10,400 bases of DNA from Candidatus Dadabacteria bacterium (lineage in GTDB: Bacteria > Desulfobacterota_D > UBA1144 > Nemesobacterales > Nemesobacteraceae). The position numbers and the translations under genes are program-made. The stretch is from the NCBI GenBank assembly GCA_026709745.1, contig JAPOSJ010000018.1, forward strand, positions 1 to 10,400, read 5' to 3'. The notes under the pieces are model-generated. The model ran no database searches. It saw only the letters and a program-made list of their open reading frames with translations, and was not told where the DNA came from. Positions 1 to 6,852 of the stretch are shown in pieces. The number at the start of each line of letters is the position of its first letter. The first letter of the stretch is position 1.

Positions 1-120
1 AATAGGGAAAAATCTTCAAAATAGATGTATGAGTTCACTGGAAGGCTCACCTGAAATATATTGCGGTATAGTGGATAAATCAGCAGGGGTGCCGAAAGAA
101 ATCAACTAAGAGTCTTACGG

Positions 121-241
121 AAGTCTGAGTATTTAGGGCATTTAAGGCACCCGTAACCAGGTGCCATGAGCAAAACTCGCCTGCCGGGGAGATTTCACAG
201 GTCATAAACAGCTCAGGGAGAAATCCCTTTACGTCAGACTT
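121..241 (+). ncRNA. Possible structured RNA, multibranch fold, family unknown
   Basis: AAGTCTGA (121-128) is perfectly complementary to TCAGACTT (234-241). Two further pairs (129-130 with 231-232) extend the stem to ten pairs with one bulged G at 233. Inside lie four candidate hairpins: GGCACC/GGTGCC (146-151/160-165), a 3-bp GAG/CTC (168-170/176-178), CCTG/CAGG (180-183/198-201) and AGGGA/TCCCT (215-219/224-228). The last is closed by a GAAA loop, which is a GNRA tetraloop only on the + strand, so that strand is preferred. It matches no riboswitch or housekeeping RNA that I recognise. It may be a small RNA or the remnant of one. No convincing promoter or terminator was found for it, and the fold was drawn by eye. 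Confidence 0.3.
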
Positions 242-439
242 TGCTTAGCAGATTCAAGATTCTTATTCCACTTGTCAAACCTTTCTTTACACATCTTCAA
301 ACTATGCCATGATTTTAAAAACAGAAAATTGCTTTGTATTTAAGTACGTAATTCCCCATATTTGACTACCTCTTGAATTTTAAAGTGGTGACTTCTTACA
401 GTTAGTTATTACAGAGGCAACACGGACCCGCTAGAAAAC

Positions 440-467
440 TTGTTAAAACCAAAGGCTTCAATATATT
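440..467 (+). promoter_or_regulatory. Putative sigma-70 promoter for the PIN-TRAM/ispD/ispF operon
   Basis: TTGTTA (440-445) and TATATT (462-467) are separated by 16 bases. They match the -35 and -10 consensus at 4 and 5 of 6 positions. The start of transcription would lie near 474, about 30 bases before the ATG at 505. The surrounding region is AT-rich, so a chance match is possible. Confidence 0.45.
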
Positions 468-504
468 TTATAGTGTAATTCCGTTCAAAAAAACCGGATC
501 AGTA

Positions 505-1491
505 ATGAAACTCTCGATCATATTTTCCATAGTGCTTGCCTTGGTGGCTCTGGTATTCAGCCCTGATCACCTTTCATTTCCCCACTCAGCTATCGCTGCC
601 GTTGCCTACGGAGCACTGGCCTTCGTGTTTCTTGCAGGCTTCCGTGTGCTTTTCAGGAAAATCTCTCTTCGCCAAGCACTTGGAATCTCAGTAGGTATAT
701 TCACAGGTGCTTTCCTTTACTTAGCGTTGCTCACAGTTCTTAACAGTTTTCCGATGCAAGAACAGCTTCTGCCCCATCTGAAGATGGGAATATTCCTGTT
801 GCTTGTCTGCGTGGGAGCATTAACAGGTCTTGACAAGACTTCCCTTGCAATGGCCGCATCTGACTCTTTTTTCACACAGCCCGAAGCCCTTGCCCCAAAA
901 ATACTTGACACAAGCGTGATAATAGACGGGCGCATAGCCGACATAGCGGAGACGGGATTCCTACAAGGAGAGATCATAATACCCAAGTTCATCATACAGG
1001 AGCTTCAATACATAGCGGACTCTTCAGACGTTGCGAGAAAAACACGCGGCAGGAGAGGACTCGACATAATAAATAGGATGCAGAACGACATACCGTCGAT
1101 AAGTGTCACCCTCACTGATCATGACTTCGAACACATAAAGGACGCCGACATAAAGCTGATTGAGCTTTCAAAAAGACTGAACGGAATACTTGTCACGAAC
1201 GACTACAACCTGAAAAAGATCGCCGATCTTGAAAAAGTCACCGTACTTAACATAAATAACCTTAACCACGCACTGAGACCAGCTGTGGAACAGGGACAAA
1301 CGATAAGAATAAGCCTCGTAAAACCGGGAAAGGAACAGCATCAGGCAGTCGGCTATCTTGACGACGGGACGATGGTGGTCACTGACAACGCCTCAAGACA
1401 GATAGGGCGGGACGTTGAGGTTTCTGTGAGAAGCATGGTGCAGACCCCGACGGGACGGATAGTCTTCGCGAAACTGAAGAAAGAGGGCTGA
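505..1491 (+). CDS. Membrane-anchored PIN-TRAM domain protein (YacL-like)
   Basis: The 328-aa protein begins with four hydrophobic segments (about residues 1-20, 29-50, 57-80 and 93-110). A PIN nuclease-like domain follows (about 131-255), with the acidic residues expected of the fold: D135 and D141 in the LDTSVIIDG motif, E166 in QEL, D215, and D233 in VTNDY. A C-terminal TRAM-type RNA-binding segment covers about 262-325. This is the architecture of Bacillus YacL and similar proteins. Family knowledge suggests a membrane-tethered RNA-binding protein or ribonuclease, but substrates are poorly defined. It is first in an operon; ispD begins 5 bases after its stop. A PIN-TRAM gene directly before ispD and ispF is a recurrent order in Firmicutes and Desulfobacterota-like genomes. 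The ribosome-binding site before the ATG is weak (GGAT). Confidence 0.88.
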   Translation: MKLSIIFSIVLALVALVFSPDHLSFPHSAIAAVAYGALAFVFLAGFRVLFRKISLRQALGISVGIFTGAFLYLALLTVLNSFPMQEQLLPHLKMGIFLLLVCVGALTGLDKTSLAMAASDSFFTQPEALAPKILDTSVIIDGRIADIAETGFLQGEIIIPKFIIQELQYIADSSDVARKTRGRRGLDIINRMQNDIPSISVTLTDHDFEHIKDADIKLIELSKRLNGILVTNDYNLKKIADLEKVTVLNINNLNHALRPAVEQGQTIRISLVKPGKEQHQAVGYLDDGTMVVTDNASRQIGRDVEVSVRSMVQTPTGRIVFAKLKKEG

Positions 1492-1496
1492 TCTAA

Positions 1497-2225
1497 GTGA
1501 GCGCGCCCAGAGTCTCAGCCGTAGTGGCAGCCGCAGGTCTTTCGAGAAGATTTTCCCCCTACGGAAAAAAACAGTTCGCCGAACTCGGTGGAAAACCCAT
1601 TGTCGCCCACTCTATTTGCACCTTAGAATCAAGCGAATTCGTAAAAAGCATAGTGGTTGTGGTCCCCGAGGACGAAATTTCACGCTCAAAAGATCTGCTC
1701 AAGGGCTTGGGGTTTGAAAAAATCACATCTGTTGTGGGTGGAGGAAAGAAAAGGCACATATCCGTGAGAAACGGCTTCCGGGCCACACCCCCGGAAAGCG
1801 ACATGGTGCTTATTCATGACGCTGCAAGGCCTTTTATCAATAATGACATGATAAAAAAAGTACTAGACGGATGCGTATGCACGGGAGCTTGCATATGCGC
1901 CGTCGCCGTAACGGACACGCTGAAGCAGACAGAAAAGCACGGTATGTTCGTTTCGGAAACGGTTTCAAGAAAAAACATCTGGAGAGCTCAGACCCCACAG
2001 GTCTTCCACCGGGATATTCTTGAAGAAATCTACCGCTCAGACGCAGTGGCCGAAATTGATGCGACCGACGAATCCGCACTGGTTGAAGCAATGGGAATAA
2101 ATGTACAAATCGTTGAAGGAAGCAATCTCAACATAAAGATCACAACAGCTGCTGATTTAGAAATAGCGGAACTCATCCTAAGCAAAGGAGGATCGGTCAG
2201 TGTACAGAACAGGAACCGGGTTTGA
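1497..2225 (+). CDS. ispD: 2-C-methyl-D-erythritol 4-phosphate cytidylyltransferase
   Basis: This cytoplasmic enzyme of the non-mevalonate (MEP) isoprenoid pathway transfers CMP from CTP to methylerythritol phosphate. The 242-aa length is normal. Visible motifs are the N-terminal nucleotide-binding loop VVAAAGLSRRF (residues 9-19), with R18 and the later K25 at the positions of the catalytic Arg and Lys of the E. coli enzyme. Further motifs are VLIHDAARPF, DTLK, AQTPQVF, DATDESALVE and the C-terminal GSNLNIKITT. The start is a GTG 5 bases after the PIN-TRAM stop, with a GAGGG ribosome-binding site inside the end of that gene. Its 3' end overlaps ispF by 26 bases, which suggests coupled translation. 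Confidence 0.96.
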   Translation: MSAPRVSAVVAAAGLSRRFSPYGKKQFAELGGKPIVAHSICTLESSEFVKSIVVVVPEDEISRSKDLLKGLGFEKITSVVGGGKKRHISVRNGFRATPPESDMVLIHDAARPFINNDMIKKVLDGCVCTGACICAVAVTDTLKQTEKHGMFVSETVSRKNIWRAQTPQVFHRDILEEIYRSDAVAEIDATDESALVEAMGINVQIVEGSNLNIKITTAADLEIAELILSKGGSVSVQNRNRV

Positions 2226-2685
2226 CACGCATGTATTCTGCGAGGAAAGAACGCTCACGCTAGGGGGAATAGAAATTCCAGACTGCAGCGGTCTTGAGGG
2301 TCATTCAGATGCTGACGTGCTGTGCCATGCTGTAGCAGACGCTGTTTTGGGAGCTATCGGAGAGGGAGACCTAGGAAAACATTTTCCGCCCGGGAACCCA
2401 AAATACAAAGATATATCAAGCTTGGTTATTCTCTCGGAAACCGCACTGATGATGAACAATAGGGGATTCACGGCGGAAAATATAGACTGCACGGTCATCT
2501 GCGAAGAACCGAAAATATCTACCCACGCTCATGCCATGGAGAAAAAGATCGCCGACGCGCTAGGAATTTCCCCAGAGGCAGTAAATGTAAAGGGAACTTC
2601 AACAGAAGGTCTTGGCTTCACAGGGAGGCGGGAAGGGATAGCAGCAATGGCCTCTGTGCTTATAAGGAAAACTTCCGGGTCCTGA
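2200..2685 (+). CDS. ispF: 2-C-methyl-D-erythritol 2,4-cyclodiphosphate synthase
   Basis: IspF cyclises CDP-methylerythritol 2-phosphate to the 2,4-cyclodiphosphate and releases CMP. It follows IspD in the MEP pathway, with the IspE kinase step between them; no ispE is in this window. The 161-aa protein has the metal-binding D9-x-H11 of the GFDTH motif and H43 in the segment after GHSDAD. It also has the GDLGKHFPP loop and the C-terminal KGTSTEGLGFTGRREGI signature. The family forms homotrimers with a divalent metal in each active site. The start codon is GTG at 2200, set by a strong AGGAGG ribosome-binding site lying inside the end of ispD. It is the last gene of the operon; the convergent mlaF stop is 3 bases beyond, leaving no room for an intrinsic terminator between them. 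Confidence 0.97.
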   Translation: MYRTGTGFDTHVFCEERTLTLGGIEIPDCSGLEGHSDADVLCHAVADAVLGAIGEGDLGKHFPPGNPKYKDISSLVILSETALMMNNRGFTAENIDCTVICEEPKISTHAHAMEKKIADALGISPEAVNVKGTSTEGLGFTGRREGIAAMASVLIRKTSGS

Positions 2686-2688
2686 CTT

Positions 2689-3426
2689 TTACATCTTACT
2701 GTCAAGAAAATTCCTGAATGTGGAAATACTGGTCTCTCTTGCTTCAGGCACGGTTCCGGTGAACACAATTTTGCCCCCATGAAGAAAGGCTATTCTGTCA
2801 GAAATCTCGTAGGCGGTGCCTATATCGTGTGTAATTACTACCCCGGTTATGCTCAGGCGGTCTCTCATGCTCTTTATGAGTTTCGCGATCCTTTTTATGT
2901 TGGGAGGGTCAAGGCCTGTAGTGGGTTCATCGTAGAGAAGGATCTTTGGGCGGGTGGCGATCGCTCTTGCGAGAGCCACTCTTTTTTTCATACCGCCACT
3001 CAGTTCTCCAGGGTACTTATCCTCGATTCCGGGAAGGTCAACCAGTTCAAGGTTTTGATTAACCGCTTTTTTTATTTCCACAGCGGATAGATCTAAGTTC
3101 TCAATCAGGGGATACGCTATATTCTCTTCCACAGTAAGCGAGTCAAAAAGGGCGGAGCCCTGAAAAAGCATGCCCGTTTCCTTTCTTATTCTCACAAGCT
3201 GCTTTTCATCCATCTGTACTGTATTCTCTCCCAAAACCATGACTTTCCCACTGTCGGGCCTCACAAGACCGTTTATCTCTTTTAGCAGAACGCTTTTCCC
3301 CACTCCACTCTCTCCAAGGACAGTAATTATCTCTCCACTTCTTACAAAAAGATTTATTCCTTTGTGAACTGGTTTTCCATCAAAGGACTTAAACACGTCC
3401 GTTATTTCAATTATGTTTTTCGACAT
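2689..3426 (-). CDS. mlaF: Phospholipid/MCE-type ABC transporter ATPase
   Basis: This is a cytoplasmic ATPase of the Mla/MCE family, which moves phospholipids between inner and outer membranes. The 245-aa single-domain protein has Walker A GESGVGKS (residues 38-45), the Q-loop Q89 in MLFQGSALFDSLTV, the ABC signature LSGGM (142-146), Walker B ILLYDEPTTGLD (162-173) and the switch H200. The FQGSALFDSLTV stretch and YDEPTTGLDP are typical of MlaF. It stands alone here: the matching permease MlaE is encoded about 4.3 kb away on the same strand, and no MCE-domain MlaD is in the window. A GAGG ribosome-binding site sits 6 bases before the ATG. It is divergent from sodA and converges closely with ispF. 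Confidence 0.93.
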   Translation of the reverse strand: MSKNIIEITDVFKSFDGKPVHKGINLFVRSGEIITVLGESGVGKSVLLKEINGLVRPDSGKVMVLGENTVQMDEKQLVRIRKETGMLFQGSALFDSLTVEENIAYPLIENLDLSAVEIKKAVNQNLELVDLPGIEDKYPGELSGGMKKRVALARAIATRPKILLYDEPTTGLDPPNIKRIAKLIKSMRDRLSITGVVITHDIGTAYEISDRIAFLHGGKIVFTGTVPEARETSISTFRNFLDSKM

Positions 3427-3497
3427 TCGGGCCTCAGGAATTTACTCTACAGCAACTTAATTACTGTAAAAACAGAGAGAATTTCTGGTATAATCAT

Positions 3498-3525
3498 TTG
3501 CAACTGTAGGTAATCTGTATATAAT
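3498..3525 (+). promoter_or_regulatory. sodA promoter
   Basis: TTGCAA (3498-3503) and a perfect TATAAT (3520-3525) lie 16 bases apart. Transcription would begin near 3532, leaving a leader of about 36 bases that contains the AGGAGA ribosome-binding site. A second TATAAT at 3489-3494 has no good -35 partner at normal spacing. Upstream is a short dyad, CTGT-AAAA-ACAG (3464-3475), of unknown meaning. Confidence 0.65.
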
Positions 3526-3568
3526 GCCAGATTTGGATTTTTATTTCGAGAATTAACAGGAGAAAGAA

Positions 3569-4180
3569 ATGCCGCACGAATTACCCGATCTTCCCTATGA
3601 CTATGAAGCTTTGGAGCCTCACATAGATGCGGAGACAATGAAAATACATCATTCAAAACATCATCAAGCTTATATAAATAACCTGAACGCTGCACTTGAG
3701 AAGCATCCGGAACTCGCGGACAAATCTCTTGAGGAACTTCTCAGCGATCTGGATTCGGTTCCACAGAGCATAAGAATAGCTGTGAGAAACAACGGCGGAG
3801 GACATGCTAATCACAGTCTTTTCTGGGCGTGTATGGTTCCCGCCTCAGGTCAAGCACCGTCGGGCGAGCTTGCCAAAGCTATAGATTCGGCGTTTGGAAG
3901 TTTCCATGCCTTCGCCGAGGCGTTCTCTACAGCAGCCGCCACCCGGTTCGGAAGTGGCTGGGCTTGGCTTTGCGTGGATGGAGACGGTGAACTGGTGGTG
4001 ACGTCCACAGCAAACCAGGATAATCCGGTTTCCGAGGGACTGAAACCCGTTCTAGGCCTTGATGTTTGGGAACACGCATATTACCTGAACTACCAGAACA
4101 GAAGACCCGACTACGTCAAAGCGTGGTGGAACATCGTTAACTGGGAACAGGTTTCCGAGAATTTTGCCGTGGCCAAATGA
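3569..4180 (+). CDS. sodA: Superoxide dismutase, Mn-type signature
   Basis: The enzyme dismutates superoxide to hydrogen peroxide and oxygen. The 203-aa length is normal for the Fe/Mn family. The four metal ligands are visible: H27 (in KIHHSKHH), H82 (in GGHANHSLFW), D165 and H169 (in DVWEHAYY). G77/G78 in the NNGGGHANH stretch together with Q150 in NQDNP is the pattern of Mn or cambialistic enzymes. Fe-type enzymes usually place the key Gln in the earlier helix instead. No signal peptide is present, so it should act in the cytoplasm. The ATG follows a good AGGAGA ribosome-binding site, and the gene has its own promoter, divergent from mlaF. Metal choice from sequence is an inference. Confidence 0.95.
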   Translation: MPHELPDLPYDYEALEPHIDAETMKIHHSKHHQAYINNLNAALEKHPELADKSLEELLSDLDSVPQSIRIAVRNNGGGHANHSLFWACMVPASGQAPSGELAKAIDSAFGSFHAFAEAFSTAAATRFGSGWAWLCVDGDGELVVTSTANQDNPVSEGLKPVLGLDVWEHAYYLNYQNRRPDYVKAWWNIVNWEQVSENFAVAK

Positions 4181-4184
4181 TTTA

Positions 4185-4200
4185 GAGCGGGGACCCGTTC
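4185..4200 (+). terminator. Small GC-rich hairpin after sodA, possible weak terminator
   Basis: GAGCGG (4185-4190) pairs with CCGTTC (4195-4200) around a 4-base loop, with one G-U pair, a few bases after the sodA stop. It is followed by an A-run rather than a T-run, so it lacks the U-tract of a standard intrinsic terminator. It may only slow polymerase or protect the 3' end. Confidence 0.25.
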
Positions 4201-4211
4201 GGAAAAAAGCG

Positions 4212-4241
4212 CTTACATTTTAACACGAAAAATCTTATAAT
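4212..4241 (+). promoter_or_regulatory. Promoter for the sigma factor gene
   Basis: CTTACA (4212-4217, 4 of 6 consensus) lies 18 bases before a perfect TATAAT (4236-4241). Transcription from here would give a leader of about 97 bases before the ATG at 4345. Confidence 0.55.
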
Positions 4242-4274
4242 TGAGCTTGAATACGGAAGGTATTGATTTTCGTT

Positions 4275-4305
4275 GTCCGCTTGGACTTCGAAAAGATTTC
4301 TTTTC
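4275..4305 (+). promoter_or_regulatory. Two tandem hairpins in the sigma gene leader
   Basis: GTCC-GCTT-GGAC (4275-4286) and GAAAAG-ATTT-CTTTTC (4290-4305) are perfect inverted repeats, each with a 4-base loop, four bases apart. They sit in the middle of the predicted leader. A short T-run (4312-4317) follows the second, but its stem is AT-rich. They could influence transcript stability or read-through; no function is shown by the sequence itself. Confidence 0.3.
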
Positions 4306-4344
4306 ACCTCTGTTTTTCAATCAAGAAATTGGTGAAGAAGCAAA

Positions 4345-5487
4345 ATGGACATTAAATACAAAGATTTTCAGGGCGATACAGAACACGACTCCGGGTTTGA
4401 ATCCTACGATGTTGATGACAGCATTGATCAGGAAGATGATTATGAGGACTCGGATGAAGATCGTGAGGAATTGAAACCCAGGGGAAAAGACAAGGAAAAA
4501 GACAAGTGGATCCCCGACGAGCAGCTCCGCCTTCTTTATGTCTATTTCAAGGACATGGCAGTTGAACCTCTTTTTGCGGCAAAACAGGAAGTCGAGATAT
4601 CAGCGAGAATAAAGATGTGTGAACTTGGAATGGCGAAGGTGCCCAAGAGCATTGAAAAATACGAGAAAATCCGCGTGAGAAAAAACTCGCTGAGAGCGCG
4701 TGAAGTGGCACGCAGAATAAAAATACTGTGCATGATGGAAAGAATTTACGTTGACTGCGCGCTCAATCTCAAGCAGAAATTCGTAAAGGCTAATCTCAGG
4801 CTTGTAATAACGATTTCTAGGAGATATATGAGCAGGGGTCTGCCTCTCCCGGACCTGATCCAGGAAGGAAATCTCGGTTTGATGCGCGCGGTTGAAAGAT
4901 TTGATTACACCAAGGGCTATAAGTTCTCGACCTACGCTTCATGGTGGATACATCAGGCCATACTTAGAGCCCTGCAGGGACAGACTAGGACCATAAAGGT
5001 CCCTGTATACCTGCTTGAGCAGGCAAACAGGGTCTATAAGACAAGTGCGAAGCTCAGCAAGGAAATGGGAAGAAAGCCTACGCCCAAGGAAATAGCCGAG
5101 GCTTCGGGTATATCAGCCGAGGTTATAAACAGGATTCTTAATTCCACAAACGATGCCATAAGCCTTGACACACCGGTTCTGGATGGTGAGAAGACCACAC
5201 TTCTTGATTCAGTAGCTGACAAGGAAGCCAAAATCCCCGACACGATAATAGCGAAAATGTCTCTGGCGGAAAAGCTCCGTGAAGCGCTCACCCTGCTGAA
5301 CCAAAGAGAAGAGGAAATCATCAGGCTTCGCTTCGGTATAGGACGCCAGAGCACCTACACGCTCGATGAGATAGGAAAGAAATTTAATCTGACTAGGGAA
5401 AGAATAAGGCAGATTGAAAAAGCCGCTCTCGGAAAACTTGCTAGTTCCGGCGTAAGAAAAGATCTTGAAAGCTTCCTGAAACAGTAA
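4345..5487 (+). CDS. RNA polymerase sigma factor, sigma-70 family (RpoD/RpoS-like)
   Basis: This 380-aa sigma factor directs RNA polymerase to promoters. Residues 1-45 are strongly acidic and look disordered, and region 1.1 of a housekeeping RpoD is absent. Region 1.2 is about 58-90 (LLYVYFKDMAVEPL). After a Lys/Arg-rich spacer, region 2 spans about 145-222, with FVKANLRLV, LPDLIQEGNLGLMRAVERFDY and the -10-recognising FSTYASWWIHQAILRALQ. Region 3 is about 223-300. Region 4 is about 305-368, with the -35-recognising helix-turn-helix TLDEIGKKFNLTRERIRQIEKAAL. Length and the QGQTRTIKVPV stretch suggest a group 2 (alternative, RpoS-like) factor. A short primary sigma cannot be excluded. The ribosome-binding site is weak (GGTGAAG). 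It has its own promoter and converges with ino1, the stops 14 bases apart. Confidence 0.92.
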   Translation: MDIKYKDFQGDTEHDSGFESYDVDDSIDQEDDYEDSDEDREELKPRGKDKEKDKWIPDEQLRLLYVYFKDMAVEPLFAAKQEVEISARIKMCELGMAKVPKSIEKYEKIRVRKNSLRAREVARRIKILCMMERIYVDCALNLKQKFVKANLRLVITISRRYMSRGLPLPDLIQEGNLGLMRAVERFDYTKGYKFSTYASWWIHQAILRALQGQTRTIKVPVYLLEQANRVYKTSAKLSKEMGRKPTPKEIAEASGISAEVINRILNSTNDAISLDTPVLDGEKTTLLDSVADKEAKIPDTIIAKMSLAEKLREALTLLNQREEEIIRLRFGIGRQSTYTLDEIGKKFNLTRERIRQIEKAALGKLASSGVRKDLESFLKQ

Positions 5488-5496
5488 GATTAGCAG

Positions 5497-5515
5497 ACGG
5501 TTCAGCCGAAACCGT
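5497..5515. terminator. Hairpin between convergent sigma and ino1 genes
   Basis: ACGGTT (5497-5502) and AACCGT (5510-5515) form a perfect 6-bp stem with a 7-base loop. It lies exactly where the two convergent genes meet and includes the ino1 stop codon. There is no T-run on either side, so a role as a shared transcription end is only suggested by position. Confidence 0.25.
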
Positions 5516-6845
5516 AGTAGTCAATCCCCAAGTGGCTTATCAGTTCCTCGCCCTGCAAGTAACGAAGGGTGTTTTGCAGCTTGTCGAACTGAACGAAAAG
5601 GTCGTGCTCCGGATATAGCTTCTTATCAACCATCGGGCTTTTAAAATAAAAGGAAAGCCACTCTTGAACTCCGTAGATGCCGGCTCGGTGTGCAAGATCC
5701 AAGAACAGCACCAGATCAAGAACCACGGGAGCGGCCAGTATGCTGTCCCGACAGAGAAAATTGACCTTTATCTGCATTGGATAATCAAGCCATCCAAAAA
5801 CATCTATGTTGTCCCACGCCTCTTTTTCATCTCCGCGAGGGGGGTAGTAGTTTATTCTTACCTTGTGGTAGTAATCTGAGTAGAGTTCAGGGTTGATATC
5901 GGGCTGGAATATATACTCAAGTGCACCTAGTTTGCTCTCTTCCTTTGTTTTGAAAGATCCGGGGTCGTCAAGGACCTCACCATCCCGGTTGCCCAGTATG
6001 TTGGTTGAAAACCACCCGTTGAGACCAAGAACTCTGCTTTTAAGCCCAGGAGCAAGTATGGTTTTCATGAGCGTCTGGCCGGTTTTGAAATCCTTGCCGG
6101 CTATTGGGACCTTGTTTTCAATCGCAAGCTGCTGAAGGGCAGGTATATCAACGGACAGGTTGGGAGCACCGTTTCCATAGGATGCGCCGCATTTTATGGC
6201 AGCGTAGGCATAGATCATGCTCGGGGAAATATCTTCGTGATTTTCCCGAAGTCCCTTCTCAAAACTCTCCACGGTTTCATGAACTTCCGAGGGTTGAAGG
6301 TAAACCTCGGTACTTCCGCACCAGAGCATTACTAGTCTTTTAATGCCGTTTTCTTTTGTGAATCTCCTGATATCTCTGATCAGAGCCTCGGCAAGATGCA
6401 TTTTCGTCTTACCCTTTTTTATGTAGCTACCCCTGAGGTTGCGGACGTACCTGTTATCGAAAACGGCACGCATGGGAGATTCCTCTTGAAGATCCTTTCT
6501 TATTTTCCCGAGAAGCTCAGAGCCCAGAACCCCTGCGCGGCAAGCTGAGGCATAGCAGTCCTCGTCGTATATGTCCCATCCGGCAAATACCATGTCCTGT
6601 ATTTCTGCCAGCGGAACAAGGTCCTTTATGAAAGGAAAGTTTTTCTTGGTTCTTTTCCCAATCCTGATTTTCCCCATCTGGGTAAGAGAACCGATGGGCC
6701 TTCCCACTCCCCTTGCCACAGCCTTTACACCCGCTATGAAGGTCGTGCTTACAGCTCCACTCATCCCCGGGATCAGTATCCCAAGCTTTCCCTCGGCCGG
6801 ACTTATGTCGAATTTTCTCTGAAACTTCTGGTTTGGATCGGTCAA
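5502..6845 (-). CDS. ino1: myo-inositol-1(3)-phosphate synthase
   Basis: The enzyme converts glucose 6-phosphate to inositol phosphate with NAD as a recycled cofactor. This is the first step toward inositol lipids or inositol solutes. The 447-aa protein has the nucleotide-binding loop GILIPGMSGAVSTTFIAG (residues 22-39) and IGSLTQMGKIRIGKR. It also has CGSTEVYLQPSEVH, IAGKDFKTGQTLMK, LNGWFSTNILGNRDGEVL and KVNFLCRDSILAAP, all characteristic of the bacterial enzyme type seen in Bacteroidota and Desulfobacterota-like groups. The start chosen is TTG at 6845, 10 bases after an AAAAGG ribosome-binding site at the end of rpsI. The frame is open to another TTG at 6914, but that would overlap rpsI by 62 bases and add a low-complexity tail that is just rpsI read in another frame. 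It is third in rplM-rpsI-ino1, 7 bases after rpsI, so probably cotranscribed with ribosomal genes. Confidence 0.93.
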   Translation of the reverse strand: MTDPNQKFQRKFDISPAEGKLGILIPGMSGAVSTTFIAGVKAVARGVGRPIGSLTQMGKIRIGKRTKKNFPFIKDLVPLAEIQDMVFAGWDIYDEDCYASACRAGVLGSELLGKIRKDLQEESPMRAVFDNRYVRNLRGSYIKKGKTKMHLAEALIRDIRRFTKENGIKRLVMLWCGSTEVYLQPSEVHETVESFEKGLRENHEDISPSMIYAYAAIKCGASYGNGAPNLSVDIPALQQLAIENKVPIAGKDFKTGQTLMKTILAPGLKSRVLGLNGWFSTNILGNRDGEVLDDPGSFKTKEESKLGALEYIFQPDINPELYSDYYHKVRINYYPPRGDEKEAWDNIDVFGWLDYPMQIKVNFLCRDSILAAPVVLDLVLFLDLAHRAGIYGVQEWLSFYFKSPMVDKKLYPEHDLFVQFDKLQNTLRYLQGEELISHLGIDYYGFG

Positions 6846-6852
6846 GTATTGA

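Larger units (their letters stand above)
1..504. other. Intergenic region without a convincing gene
   Basis: No long reading frame is present on either strand. The left part (about 1-245) has mixed composition and contains several inverted repeats, described separately as a possible structured RNA at 121-241. The right part (about 245-504) is AT-rich and featureless except for a promoter-like pair just before the PIN-TRAM gene. A short frame is open from position 2 to a TAA at 107-109, but it has no recognisable protein character and could be chance or the tail of a gene that starts outside the window. No tRNA, rRNA, tmRNA, RNase P or SRP RNA hallmark was recognised here on either strand. Confidence 0.6.

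Noticed and set aside
1..60. AGGGAA near the left edge as part of a second cobalamin riboswitch
   Set aside because: The other core elements (GGTG..AATCC hairpin, CCGCNACTGT, B12 box) are missing in the following 250 bases.
2..109. Open frame of 35 codons at the left edge ending in TAA, possibly a gene tail
   Set aside because: Too short to judge. A frame of this length is open by chance fairly often, and the residues show no recognisable family character.
201..213. 13-base string GTCATAAACAGCT repeated near 7778-7790 at the mlaE 3' end
   Set aside because: One match of this length is about what chance predicts in 10 kb. The second copy is coding, and nothing flanking it is shared.
3464..3475. 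CTGT-AAAA-ACAG dyad upstream of sodA as a LexA-type operator
   Set aside because: The spacing between half-sites is too short for the known CTGT-N8-ACAG site, and it lies upstream of the promoter.
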